This document shows positions 1-7,250 of a DNA stretch of 13,644 nucleotides, one piece after another (the first letter of the stretch is position 1; every line of letters starts with the position of its first letter). The stretch comes from an uncultured Steroidobacteraceae bacterium. Its GTDB lineage: Bacteria > Pseudomonadota > Gammaproteobacteria > Steroidobacterales > Steroidobacteraceae. The notes beneath the pieces were generated by a model. The model saw nothing but the letters and a program-made list of their open reading frames with translations, did no database searches and had not been told where the DNA came from. Where the stretch lies: NCBI GenBank assembly GCA_955652795.1, contig CATPBQ010000148.1, positions 1-13,644 of the forward strand, read 5' to 3'. The position numbers and the translations under genes were made by a program.

Positions 1-3
1 GAC

Positions 4-531
4 TTACTGCGAGGGCCGAGCGCGCCTGAAGTACCGCCTAAGCGAGTCCTTGTGGGCGTGCTCTTCGCGCTCCCCGTCGCACCAGTAGACCGTGCCTTCA
101 CTGGCATACACGGCCGCGCACTCGTCCCGCTGCTCAAGCCGGTTCCAGAGCTGCGCGAATGTCGCGGCCGCGCGCGGCCCACTGCATTCCGCATCGATGA
201 GCGCCTGGAGCGCCTAGTTGTACTTCGGCACGTCCTTAGCCTTGCGGCCGAACACCTGGTTCTGCACCCTGGGCGCGTTGCGAATGATGCCGAGCACCTT
301 GCTACCTACGAGCTCGACCACATCGCGATCGGTGGCGGGTTCCAATGACCTAGAACCATCCTCCCACTGCACGGGGATAAGCGACAGGTACTCCGCGAGT
401 TCATCACCCGGGTGCGTCTCCTCGCGCAGCACGCGCCAGTCCTCGGGCGTGAGGTTGTCGACCGGATCGCGCGGGATCCCCGACTGCCGCCTGGCGCGAT
501 AAGAGCCTCCAGAAGCGGCGATCGCCCCCAC
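4..531 (-). pseudogene. Unrecognised gene split by an in-frame amber codon
   Basis: I do not recognise the product. From a GTG at 531 the minus strand reads 105 codons to a TAG at 214-216. The same frame then stays open for 69 more codons to a TAA at 4-6. The part after the TAG looks like genuine protein, with segments such as TFAQLWNRLEQRDECA and EGTVYWCDGE, and it follows the first part without any frame change. The sequence around the break, KYN-stop-ALQAL, suggests a former CAG or AAG codon changed to TAG. The whole frame would give about 175 residues, soluble and charged, with no signal peptide or membrane segment. The frame is open upstream to about 594, so the true start is uncertain and the gene may be 5' truncated. 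It lies just past the 3' end of tRNA-Asn, which suggests accessory DNA. It could also be two real short genes, a recoded gene or a sequencing error. Confidence 0.5.
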
Positions 532-624
532 CGGACTGTGCCTAGGTTGTGCCCTATTCAGCCAAGTGAGGGGTGCGTGGACAGCAGTGCGCTGCTATAC
601 GCAATTGATCCTGCAGCAGAAAGA

Positions 625-699
625 TGGCTCCCCGGGTTGGAATCGAACCAACGACCCACGGATTAACAGTCCGATGCTCTACCGCTGAGCTACCGGGGA
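625..699 (-). tRNA. tRNA-Asn (anticodon GTT)
   Basis: The minus strand folds as a complete 75-nt tRNA with an encoded CCA end at 625-627. The acceptor arms TCCCCGG and CCGGGGA pair fully, and the discriminator base is G. The D-arm sequence GCTCAGCGGTAGAGC and the T-loop GTTCGATTC are canonical. The anticodon is GTT (plus-strand positions 665-667) in the loop CTGTTAA, so it decodes asparagine codons AAC and AAU. It lies 67 bases downstream of the DUF2784 gene and has its own likely promoter in that gap. No intrinsic terminator is visible on its 3' side, where unfamiliar sequence begins. Confidence 0.97.
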
Positions 700-725
700 A
701 CAGGCGGGACTTGCGAAGGGCGCGA

Positions 726-755
726 ATTCTCCGGCAACGGTGTCCGCGGAGTCAA
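726..755 (-). promoter_or_regulatory. Probable sigma-70 promoter of tRNA-Asn
   Basis: On the minus strand, TTGACT (750-755) is separated by 18 bases from GAGAAT (726-731). The -35 box matches the consensus at five of six bases and the -10 box at four of six. The bases after the -10 box are GC-rich (TCGCGCCC), as in stable-RNA promoters under stringent control. Transcription would start about 20 bases before the mature tRNA 5' end. The assignment rests on motif match and position only. Confidence 0.55.
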
Positions 756-766
756 GGAAGCCGCTC

Positions 767-1132
767 TCACCGGGATCGGCTCTGCGCTAGCAGCCGGCCG
801 TAGGCGACTGCGTTGATCCCTACCAGCAGGCCGGCCAGGACCCATTGTATGTGCCAGGTCAATCCGGGCGGATAGAGCACCGCGACCAGGTAGTGGGCCA
901 GGAATCCGCCGCTGTAACCGGCCTCGCCACCAAGGTCGCGCAGGTGATTTTCCAGCGGGGTGAGTGGGCAGATCGCGCTCGAGACCTCCACCCAGCATCC
1001 CCACGCGAGCGCGGGCAGGTGTACCAGCGCCGTCCAACGCCAGCGCCATGTGAGAAAGCCGCCGAAGATGACGAACGCGGTGAACGTGAAGTGGACGACG
1101 ACCAGACCATCGGCGAGCAGCGACCAGATCAT
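767..1132 (-). CDS. DUF2784 family small membrane protein
   Basis: This 121-residue protein has the hallmarks of the DUF2784 family, whose biochemical role is unknown. The diagnostic stretch ICPLTPLEN lies at residues 54-62, followed by GYSGGFLAHY at 72-81. His14 in the first helix and His38 in the second are the kind of polar intramembrane residues this family conserves. Hydrophobic segments at about 4-27, 33-54, 77-90 and 93-112 suggest four membrane spans in the inner membrane. The length is normal for the family. The gene begins 21 bases after the stop of the aminotransferase gene on the same strand, so the two are probably cotranscribed. The ribosome binding site before the ATG at 1132 is weak, which fits translational coupling. 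Nothing here links it to amino acid metabolism beyond position. Confidence 0.85.
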   Translation of the reverse strand: MIWSLLADGLVVVHFTFTAFVIFGGFLTWRWRWTALVHLPALAWGCWVEVSSAICPLTPLENHLRDLGGEAGYSGGFLAHYLVAVLYPPGLTWHIQWVLAGLLVGINAVAYGRLLAQSRSR

Positions 1133-1153
1133 TGGCCGCGATGTGTGCCTGCT

Positions 1154-2353
1154 TCAGGCCGCGTCGACGCGCGCAATGAGAATGCGCGCGATACGGTTCA
1201 GCGCCTCCTCCAGCGTCGGCATGCTGCAGGCGAACGACAGGCGCATGTGGCCGGGCGCGCCGAAGCCTGAGCCGGGAACCACCGCGACGCCCGCCTCGTT
1301 CAGGAGAAGCTCCGCGAACTCACCATCGTCGCGGCAGCCCAGAGCGCTGATCGCGCGCGATACGTCCGCAAACGCGTAGAAGGTGCCCGAGCCAGGCAGG
1401 CAGCTCACGCCAGGCAGTGAATTCAGGGCACGCAGCACGTAGTCACGGCGCTCCTTGAACGCTGCGGTCATTCTGGCGACGCACGTCTGATCCGCATTGA
1501 GCGCGACGGTGGCGGCCTTCTGCGAAATGCTGGATGCATTCGAGGTCGACTGCCCCTGGATGGTGCTCATCGCGGAGATGATTTCCTTCGGCCCCCCGCA
1601 GTAACCGAGCCGCCAGCCGGTCATGGCGTACGCCTTGGAGACCCCGTTGATCGTCACCGTGCGGTGGTAGAGCTCCGGAACCGCTGTCACCAGGCTGCAG
1701 AAAGGCTCCGGCTCCCAGTAGATCTTCTCGTACATATCATCGGTGCCGATGAGAATGCGCGGATGCTCGAGCAGCACTTCCCCGAGCCCGCGCAGCTCGG
1801 CGCGCGTGTACGCAGCGCCGGTGGGATTGCAGGGACTGTTCAGCAGCAGCAGCCGTGTCTGCGGGGTGATGGCCGCGGCCAGCTGGCGCGGCGTGATCTT
1901 GTATCCCTGTGCCATTCCGGCAAACGGCATGACCGGCAGGCCGTCCGCCAGCAGCACCATGTCCGGATACGACACCCAGTAAGGCGCGGGAATGATGGCC
2001 TCATCGCCCGGATCGATCACCGCCATCGCGAGGTTGTAGAGGGCCTGCTTGGCGCCCGCGGAGACCAGGATCTGCGAGCGCTCGTAGGTCAGAGCGTTGT
2101 CGCGCTCGAATTTCGCGATGATCGCGTCCTTGAGCTCATCGATCCCGTCGACGTTGGTATAACGGGTGAAGCCGCCCTGGATCGCGTCCATACCGGCCTG
2201 CGCGATGTGGGCCGGCGTGTCGAAGTCCGGCTCGCCCGCGCCCAAGCCGATCACGTCCTTGCCCTGCTCCCGCAGACGCGCAGCGCGGGCGGTCACGGCA
2301 AGCGTCGGCGAGGGTTTGACGCGCTGGATGCGGCGCGCGACAGGCAAGGTCAC
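1154..2353 (-). CDS. Aspartate aminotransferase, class I/II fold, I-gamma type
   Basis: The product is a PLP-dependent aminotransferase of 399 residues, most likely converting aspartate and 2-oxoglutarate to oxaloacetate and glutamate in the cytoplasm. Visible landmarks are the N-terminal GLGAGEPDFDTP (residues 36-47), SAGAKQAL (98-105) for the cofactor phosphate site, NSPCNPTG (172-179), and the Schiff-base lysine Lys240 in VSKAYAMTGWR. A C-terminal MRLSF holds the likely carboxylate-binding arginine. These match the I-gamma subgroup of Bacillus and Thermus enzymes rather than E. coli AspC. I chose the GTG at 2353 because AGGAA lies about 6 bases upstream and the protein then begins MTLPVARRIQRVKPSPTL, as in relatives. 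A longer frame from 2458 would run into uvrB. It is transcribed divergently from uvrB. Some members also accept prephenate or aromatic substrates, so the exact specificity is inferred. Confidence 0.88.
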   Translation of the reverse strand: MTLPVARRIQRVKPSPTLAVTARAARLREQGKDVIGLGAGEPDFDTPAHIAQAGMDAIQGGFTRYTNVDGIDELKDAIIAKFERDNALTYERSQILVSAGAKQALYNLAMAVIDPGDEAIIPAPYWVSYPDMVLLADGLPVMPFAGMAQGYKITPRQLAAAITPQTRLLLLNSPCNPTGAAYTRAELRGLGEVLLEHPRILIGTDDMYEKIYWEPEPFCSLVTAVPELYHRTVTINGVSKAYAMTGWRLGYCGGPKEIISAMSTIQGQSTSNASSISQKAATVALNADQTCVARMTAAFKERRDYVLRALNSLPGVSCLPGSGTFYAFADVSRAISALGCRDDGEFAELLLNEAGVAVVPGSGFGAPGHMRLSFACSMPTLEEALNRIARILIARVDAA

Positions 2354-2372
2354 TGAATTTCCTGCATTTCGC

Positions 2373-2400
2373 TTGAGATCGGGCAGCCCCGCTATATTAA
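2373..2400 (+). promoter_or_regulatory. Candidate uvrB promoter in the divergent spacer
   Basis: The 85-base spacer between the two divergent start codons holds TTGAGA (2373-2378) and TATTAA (2395-2400) 16 bases apart, pointing toward uvrB. The overlapping AT-rich stretch read on the other strand (TAATAT) could serve as the -10 box of the aminotransferase gene. No CTG-N10-CAG LexA operator is present, so SOS control as in E. coli uvrB is not supported here. Confidence 0.4.
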
Positions 2401-2438
2401 GAGATTGTGTCCGGCCCGGCCATGGGGAATACATCCGA

Positions 2439-4460
2439 GTGGAACAGCAGCCTTTCAAGCTGGTAGCCGATTACGCCCCCGCGGGCGATCAGCCCCAGGC
2501 GATCGAGAAGCTCGTCGAAGGGCTCACCGAGGGGCTCGCGCACCAGACGCTACTCGGAGTGACGGGAAGTGGGAAGACATTTTCCGCGGCGTCGGTGATC
2601 CAGCGCGTGCAGCGCCCCGCCATGGTGCTGGCGCATAACAAGACCCTCGCCGCGCAGCTGTACGGGGAGTTCCGTGAATTTTTCCCGCACAACGCGGTGG
2701 AGTACTTCGTCTCCTACTACGACTATTATCAGCCCGAGGCCTACGTACCCTCCTCGGATACGTACATCGAGAAGGACTCCTCGGTCAATGAGCACATCGA
2801 GCAGATGCGCCTCTCGGCGACCAAGGCGCTGCTCGAGCGTTCGGATTCGATCATCGTCGCGACCGTGTCCTCGATCTACGGCCTGGGCGATCCGCAGGCC
2901 TACCTTGCCATGGTGCTGCACCTGAAGCGCGGCGACCGCCTCGAACAGCGCCAGCTGCTGCGGCGCCTCGCCGACATGCAGTACACGCGTAACGAGCTGG
3001 ATCTCACCCAGGGCACCTACCGCGTGCGCGGGGATGTCATCGACATCTTTCCGGCCGAGTCCGAGCGCGAGGCGGTGCGGGTGGAGCTGTTCGATGACAC
3101 CATCGACTCGATCACGTTGTTCGATCCGCTCACCGGGGCGATCGCCCGCAAGGTGCCGCGGTTCACCGTCTACCCCGGCACCCACTACGTGACGCCACGC
3201 GAGCGCCTGGTGGGCGCCGTGGACCAGATTCGCGAGGATTTGCGCGTGCGCCTGAAGGAGCTGCGCGACGCGGGGCGGCTGCTGGAGGCGCAGCGGCTCG
3301 AGCAGCGCACCCGCTTCGACATGGAAATGATCAAGGAGGTCGGCTACTGCGCGGGCATCGAGAATTACTCGCGCTATCTGTCGGGGCGTGCGCCGGGGGA
3401 ACCTCCGCCGTGCCTGTTCGACTACCTGCCGCGCAATGCGCTGCTGTTCGTCGATGAGAGCCACCAGACCATCCCGCAGCTCGGGGCGATGTACCGTGGG
3501 GACCGTTCCCGCAAGGAGGTGCTGGTCGAGTACGGTTTCCGGCTGCCATCGGCTCTCGACAACCGGCCGCTGAAGTTCGAGGAGTGGGAGCAGCTCGCGC
3601 CGCAGATGATTTTCGTGTCGGCGACGCCCGGCGCCTACGAGGCCACGCACTCCTCACAGGTGATCGAGCAACTGGTGCGTCCCACCGGTCTCGTCGATCC
3701 GGAAGTCGAAGTGCGGCCCGTCGGCACGCAGGTGGATGACGTGCTATCGGAGATCAGGCGCTGCGCCTCGCACGGTGAGCGCGTGCTCATCACCACGCTC
3801 ACCAAGCGCATGGCGGAGGATCTGACCGATTACCTGAGTGAGCACGATGTGCGCGTGCGCTACCTGCACGCCGACATTGAAACCATCGAGCGCACCGAAA
3901 TCATCCGCGATCTGCGCCTGGGCAAGTTCGACGTGCTGGTGGGCATTAACCTGCTGCGCGAGGGACTGGACATGCCGGAGGTGGCGCTGGTGGCGATCCT
4001 GGATGCGGACAAGGAGGGCTTCCTGCGCTCGGACAACTCACTCATCCAGACCATCGGGCGCGCCGCCCGCCACATCAACGGGCGCGCCATCCTGTACGCT
4101 GACCGCACGACCGGCTCAATGCAGCGCGCGATCGATGAGACCAACCGCCGCCGCCACAAGCAGCTCGAGTACAACGTCACCCATGGCATTACCCCGCGGG
4201 GCATTCAGAAGAGCGTCACCGACATCATGGAAGGGGCACGTTCGGAAGCGCCGGCGCCGGGGCGCAAGCGCGGCGCCAAGCCCGTCACGCCCGCGGACCT
4301 TCGCCCCGAGGCGCTCGTGAAGGAGATCAAGAAGCTCGATGCCGAGATGTTCAGGAAAGCGCGCAACCTCGAGTTCGAGGACGCCGCCCACCTGCGCGAT
4401 GAAATCGAGCGCCTCAAGCAACTGGAGCTCGGATTGCCGGTGCCCTTGATGCAAGCGTAA
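2439..4460 (+). CDS. uvrB: Excinuclease ABC subunit B
   Basis: UvrB is the damage-verifying helicase-like subunit of nucleotide excision repair. It receives DNA from UvrA and then positions UvrC for incision. The 673-residue length equals that of E. coli UvrB. The Walker A motif GVTGSGKT is at residues 40-47. The damage-probing beta-hairpin region YYDYYQPEAYVPSSDTYIEK follows at about 95-115. The DEAD-type motif DESH lies near residue 340 and helicase motif VI (QTIGRAARH) near 540. A C-terminal UVR domain (FEDAAHLRDEIERLK), which contacts UvrC, ends the protein. The start is the GTG at 2439, preceded by GGGGAA at about 10 bases. It yields MEQQPFKLVADYAPAGDQP, aligned with the family N-terminus. 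An open frame continues upstream to 2166 but overlaps the divergent gene and is not needed. Confidence 0.98.
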   Translation: MEQQPFKLVADYAPAGDQPQAIEKLVEGLTEGLAHQTLLGVTGSGKTFSAASVIQRVQRPAMVLAHNKTLAAQLYGEFREFFPHNAVEYFVSYYDYYQPEAYVPSSDTYIEKDSSVNEHIEQMRLSATKALLERSDSIIVATVSSIYGLGDPQAYLAMVLHLKRGDRLEQRQLLRRLADMQYTRNELDLTQGTYRVRGDVIDIFPAESEREAVRVELFDDTIDSITLFDPLTGAIARKVPRFTVYPGTHYVTPRERLVGAVDQIREDLRVRLKELRDAGRLLEAQRLEQRTRFDMEMIKEVGYCAGIENYSRYLSGRAPGEPPPCLFDYLPRNALLFVDESHQTIPQLGAMYRGDRSRKEVLVEYGFRLPSALDNRPLKFEEWEQLAPQMIFVSATPGAYEATHSSQVIEQLVRPTGLVDPEVEVRPVGTQVDDVLSEIRRCASHGERVLITTLTKRMAEDLTDYLSEHDVRVRYLHADIETIERTEIIRDLRLGKFDVLVGINLLREGLDMPEVALVAILDADKEGFLRSDNSLIQTIGRAARHINGRAILYADRTTGSMQRAIDETNRRRHKQLEYNVTHGITPRGIQKSVTDIMEGARSEAPAPGRKRGAKPVTPADLRPEALVKEIKKLDAEMFRKARNLEFEDAAHLRDEIERLKQLELGLPVPLMQA

Positions 4461-4484
4461 GTGCTTGGAATGTCACATATTAGC

Positions 4485-4513
4485 TTGCTTCGATCCCCTC
4501 TCTCTTGTATCGT
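4485..4513 (+). promoter_or_regulatory. Candidate promoter of tRNA-Val
   Basis: TTGCTT (4485-4490) and TATCGT (4508-4513) are 17 bases apart, followed by the GC-rich stretch TCGCGCCCC. The spacing and the GC-rich discriminator suit a stable-RNA promoter, and the start would lie about 22 bases before the tRNA. The hexamers themselves are only moderate matches. Confidence 0.4.
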
Positions 4514-4542
4514 TCGCGCCCCTCATCGCAGCAAGGCTCTTC

Positions 4543-4617
4543 AGGCGCGTAGCTCAGTGGTAGAGCATCACCTTGACATGGTGGTGGTCGGTGGTTCGAT
4601 CCCACTCGCGCCTACCA
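4543..4617 (+). tRNA. tRNA-Val (anticodon GAC)
   Basis: This is a complete 75-nt tRNA with acceptor arms AGGCGCG and CGCGCCT, discriminator A and an encoded CCA at 4615-4617. The D-arm GCTCAGTGGTAGAGC and T-loop GTTCGATCC are canonical. The anticodon GAC is at 4575-4577 within the loop TTGACAT, so it reads GUC and GUU valine codons. It sits between uvrB and thrS, a position also known from Pseudomonas. A strong terminator begins nine bases after the CCA end. Confidence 0.97.
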
Positions 4618-4625
4618 GATGAGTG

Positions 4626-4671
4626 AAGAGGGCGCTCCCGATTGCCAAGGAAGCGGGGGCGCCCTCTTTTT
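4626..4671 (+). terminator. Intrinsic terminator after tRNA-Val
   Basis: GAGGGCGCTCCCG (4628-4640) pairs with CGGGGGCGCCCTC (4654-4666). This gives a 13-bp GC-rich stem with a single G-U pair, extended by two A-T pairs, around a 13-base loop. A run of five T residues (4667-4671) follows at once. It should end the tRNA-Val transcript and separate it from thrS. Confidence 0.93.
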
Positions 4672-4729
4672 ATGGCATCGATGAAAGCTCACTGCGACTT
4701 GAGGTCCGAGTACAACTGAAATCTCCGCT

Positions 4730-6658
4730 ATGCCCGTTGTCACATTGCCCGATGGCAGTCAGCGCCGCTTCGATCACCCGGTGACCGTGGACGAGGTCGC
4801 GGGCGGCATTGGCGCCGGGCTGCGCAAGGCGGCGCTCGCCGCGCGCGTGAACGGCAAGCTGGTCGACACCTCCTACTTGATCGCCGAGGACGCCAGTCTC
4901 GCCATCGTCACTGACAGGGATTCCGATGGGCTCGAAGTCATCCGCCACTCCACGGCGCACCTGCTGGCGCAGGCGGTGAAGGAGCTGTTCCCGGAGGCGC
5001 AGGTGACCATCGGCCCGGTCATCGAGGACGGCTTTTATTACGACTTTGCCTACCAGCGTCCCTTCACCCCGGAGGATCTCGCGGCCATCGAAGCGAAGAT
5101 GACCGAGCTGGCCCAGGCGGACGAGAAAGTCACCCGCCGCGTCATGGCGCGCGATGAGGCGGTGCAGTTCTTCAGGGGACTGGGTGAGATCTACAAGGCC
5201 GAGATCATCGCCAGCATTCCGGATAAGGAAGAAATCAGCCTCTACGGGCAGGGCAACTGGGTCGACCTATGCCGCGGGCCGCATGTGCCCTCCACGGGCA
5301 AGCTCAAGGCGTTCAAGCTCACCAAGGTCGCGGGGGCTTACTGGCGCGGTGATTCGCGCAACGAGATGCTGCAGCGCATTTACGGCACCGCCTGGCCCGA
5401 CAAGAAGCAGCTCGACCAGTACCTGCACCGGCTCGAGGAGGCGGAGAGGCGCGATCACCGGCGCATCGGCAAGGATCTCGACCTGTTCCATGTGCAGGAA
5501 GAGGCACCGGGCGCAGTGTTCTGGCACCCCAGGGGTTGGACCGTGTTTCAGTCACTCATCGGCTACATGCGCGAGCGCCAGAACGCGGCCGGCTACCAGG
5601 AGGTGAGTGCGCCGGAACTCATGGACGTGAGTCTGTGGCAGCAGTCCGGGCACCTGGAGAAGTTCGGCGAGAGCATGTTTCTCACCCACACCCCCGATAA
5701 GAGGGTCTACGCGATCAAGCCCATGAACTGCCCCGGACACGTGCAGATCTTCAAGCACGGTCTGCGCAGCTACCGCGAACTGCCCGTCCGGCTCGCGGAG
5801 TTCGGCAAGGTGCACCGCTACGAGCCCTCGGGCGCCCTGCATGGACTCATGCGGGTAAGGGCTTTCACCCAGGACGACGGCCACGTGTTCATCACCGAGG
5901 ATCAGATCACCTCGGAGTCGGTGGCGATCACGAAACTCATCCTGGACATCTACCGCGACTTCGGTTTCGAGGACGTGCGCATCAAGTACGCCGACCGTCC
6001 GCCCAACCGGGTCGGGAGCGACGACATCTGGGATCGCGCGGAGGCGGCACTCAAGGCGGCCTCCAGCGCCGCGGGCATCGAGTACACCCTGAACAAGGGG
6101 GAGGGCGCCTTCTATGGGCCGAAGCTCGAGTTCGTGCTCCGCGATGCCATCGGGCGCGACTGGCAGTGCGGCACGCTGCAGGTGGACCTGAACCTGCCGG
6201 GGCGCCTGGGCGCGTACTACATCGATGAGCACAGCACCCGGCGCACGCCCGTGATGCTGCATCGGGCGATTTTCGGCTCTCTGGAGCGCTTCTTCGCGAT
6301 CCTGCTCGAGCACCACGCGGGGAAACTCCCCGCGTGGCTGTCGCCGGTGCAGGCGGTCGTGCTGAGCATTACCGACCGGCAGGACGAGTATGTCCGTCGC
6401 GTTACGGAAACCCTGAAAAATCAGGGCTTTCGGGTCGAGTCCGACTTGCGCAACGAGAAGGTCGGCTTTAAGATTCGCGAGCACACGCTGAGGCGTGTTC
6501 CGTATCTCCTGGTTGCGGGCGACAAGGAAGTGGCCGCTAATCTGCTGTCAGTGCGCACACGAAGCGGCAAGGACCTGGGCACGATGGTCCCGGAGACGTT
6601 CGCCGAACGGCTCCGTGTCGAGCTTGGAAGCCGCGGGCGCCAGGTATTGGAGGGTTGA
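4730..6658 (+). CDS. thrS: Threonyl-tRNA synthetase
   Basis: This class II synthetase charges tRNA-Thr with threonine. The 642-residue length and residue numbering match E. coli ThrRS closely. A TGS domain occupies residues 1-62. The editing domain carries His73 and His77 (HSTAH) and Cys181-His185 (CRGPH), which clear mischarged serine. The catalytic zinc ligands are Cys334 (MNCPGH), His385 (QDDGH) and His511 (MLHRAIFGS). A C-terminal anticodon-binding domain follows from about residue 540. The ATG at 4730 gives MPVVTLPDGSQ, the conserved family start, although no clear Shine-Dalgarno sequence precedes it. The 58-base leader after the tRNA-Val terminator is much shorter than the E. coli thrS operator region, and I see no obvious tRNA-Thr mimic in it. 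The gene leads the infC-rpmI-rplT-pheST block, and infC begins 3 bases after its TGA. Confidence 0.98.
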   Translation: MPVVTLPDGSQRRFDHPVTVDEVAGGIGAGLRKAALAARVNGKLVDTSYLIAEDASLAIVTDRDSDGLEVIRHSTAHLLAQAVKELFPEAQVTIGPVIEDGFYYDFAYQRPFTPEDLAAIEAKMTELAQADEKVTRRVMARDEAVQFFRGLGEIYKAEIIASIPDKEEISLYGQGNWVDLCRGPHVPSTGKLKAFKLTKVAGAYWRGDSRNEMLQRIYGTAWPDKKQLDQYLHRLEEAERRDHRRIGKDLDLFHVQEEAPGAVFWHPRGWTVFQSLIGYMRERQNAAGYQEVSAPELMDVSLWQQSGHLEKFGESMFLTHTPDKRVYAIKPMNCPGHVQIFKHGLRSYRELPVRLAEFGKVHRYEPSGALHGLMRVRAFTQDDGHVFITEDQITSESVAITKLILDIYRDFGFEDVRIKYADRPPNRVGSDDIWDRAEAALKAASSAAGIEYTLNKGEGAFYGPKLEFVLRDAIGRDWQCGTLQVDLNLPGRLGAYYIDEHSTRRTPVMLHRAIFGSLERFFAILLEHHAGKLPAWLSPVQAVVLSITDRQDEYVRRVTETLKNQGFRVESDLRNEKVGFKIREHTLRRVPYLLVAGDKEVAANLLSVRTRSGKDLGTMVPETFAERLRVELGSRGRQVLEG

Positions 6659-6664
6659 CGAATC
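6649..6664 (+). promoter_or_regulatory. Shine-Dalgarno and AUC start of infC
   Basis: GGAGGG (6649-6654) lies inside the last thrS codons. The codon ATC at 6662-6664 lies 8 bases after GGAGG, the ideal distance, and is in frame with IF-3. The first conventional start, GTG at 6683, has no Shine-Dalgarno sequence before it. infC of E. coli is known to use AUU so that IF-3 can repress its own translation, and AUC is one of the alternatives known in infC genes. Confidence 0.8.
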
Positions 6665-7183
6665 GCTAGTGCAACAAAGCGGGTGCGGCGCAACGAAGAG
6701 ATCAACGCGCCGCAACTGCGTGTGATCGCGGCCGATGGGTCGCAAGCTGGGGTGATGTCCCGCTACGACGCCTTGCAGATGGCGTCCGCCGCTGAGCTTG
6801 ATCTGGTCGAGGTGTCGCCGACCGCCGAACCGCCGGTGGTGCGCATCATGGATTACGGGAAGTTCCTGTTCGAGCAGAACAAGAAAGCCCACTCTGCGAA
6901 GCGCAAGCAGAAGCAGATCCAGGTCAAGGAAGTGAAGTTTCGGCCCGGCACGGGAGAGGCGGATTACCAGATCAAACTGCGTAATCTGACGCGCTTCCTG
7001 ACCGAGGGCGACAAGGCCAAGGTGACCTTGAGGTTCCGCGGCCGTGAGATGGTGCACCAGGACATCGGGCGCAAGCTCCTTGATCGGGTCTCGGGCGACT
7101 TGGCCCCGCACGCGGTGGTCGAGCAGAACCCGCTCATGGAAGGCAAACAGATGGTCATGGTGTTTGCACCGAAAAAGAAGTAA
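6662..7183 (+). CDS. infC: Translation initiation factor IF-3, probable AUC start
   Basis: IF-3 binds the 30S subunit, prevents premature 50S joining and rejects non-AUG starts and wrong initiator tRNAs. With the ATC start the protein has 173 residues, close to 180 in E. coli. The N-domain includes RRNEEINAPQLRVI and ELDLVEVSPTAEPPVVRIMD. A lysine-rich linker helix (KKAHSAKRKQKQIQVK) follows, then the C-domain with KFRPGTGEADYQIKLRN and VTLRFRGREM, ending in FAPKKK. The start choice rests on the GGAGGG ribosome binding site 8 bases before ATC 6662. Beginning at GTG 6683 would drop seven residues and leave no ribosome binding site. The gene starts 3 bases after the thrS stop, so it is cotranscribed and perhaps coupled to thrS. 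The rare start implies the usual negative feedback by IF-3, which is inferred. Confidence 0.95.
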   Translation: MASATKRVRRNEEINAPQLRVIAADGSQAGVMSRYDALQMASAAELDLVEVSPTAEPPVVRIMDYGKFLFEQNKKAHSAKRKQKQIQVKEVKFRPGTGEADYQIKLRNLTRFLTEGDKAKVTLRFRGREMVHQDIGRKLLDRVSGDLAPHAVVEQNPLMEGKQMVMVFAPKKK

Positions 7184-7190
7184 CGCTCGG

Positions 7191-7250
7191 ACAGGCCGCA
7201 AGGCCTGTGGGGCGTTCGCCCGCAGCGGGTGCGCAAGCATCTAGCGAACG
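7191..7250 (+). promoter_or_regulatory. Structured infC-rpmI spacer, candidate L20 operator
   Basis: The 93-base spacer before rpmI can form several hairpins. ACAGGCC (7191-7197) pairs perfectly with GGCCTGT (7202-7208) around a GCAA tetraloop. CGTTCGC (7213-7219) pairs with GCGAACG (7244-7250), enclosing a small CCG/CGG hairpin and a second GCAA-capped hairpin (7230-7239). No T-run follows, so it is not a standard terminator. In E. coli ribosomal protein L20 represses rpmI-rplT by binding RNA upstream of rpmI, and this spacer is in the corresponding place. Similarity to that operator has not been shown. Confidence 0.5.

Noticed and set aside
52..348. Plus-strand open frame in the left accessory region
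   Set aside because: It is antisense to the amber-split frame, lacks a ribosome binding site and has no recognisable features. The minus-strand reading looks more protein-like.
2354..2438. LexA operator for uvrB
   Set aside because: No CTG-N10-CAG palindrome is present. The only CTG and CAG in the area are too far apart.
2166..2438. N-terminal extension of UvrB
   Set aside because: The frame is open, but it overlaps the divergent aminotransferase gene, and the GTG at 2439 gives the family start and length.
2550..3650. 366-codon minus-strand frame inside uvrB
   Set aside because: It is antisense to UvrB motifs that match the family throughout, and its composition is typical of a shadow.
5552..6484. 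310-codon minus-strand frame inside thrS
   Set aside because: It is a shadow of the conserved ThrRS coding sequence with no recognisable domain.
7191..7208. Intrinsic terminator between infC and rpmI
   Set aside because: The hairpin is stable but is followed by GGGGCGTT rather than a T-run, so a regulatory structure is more likely.
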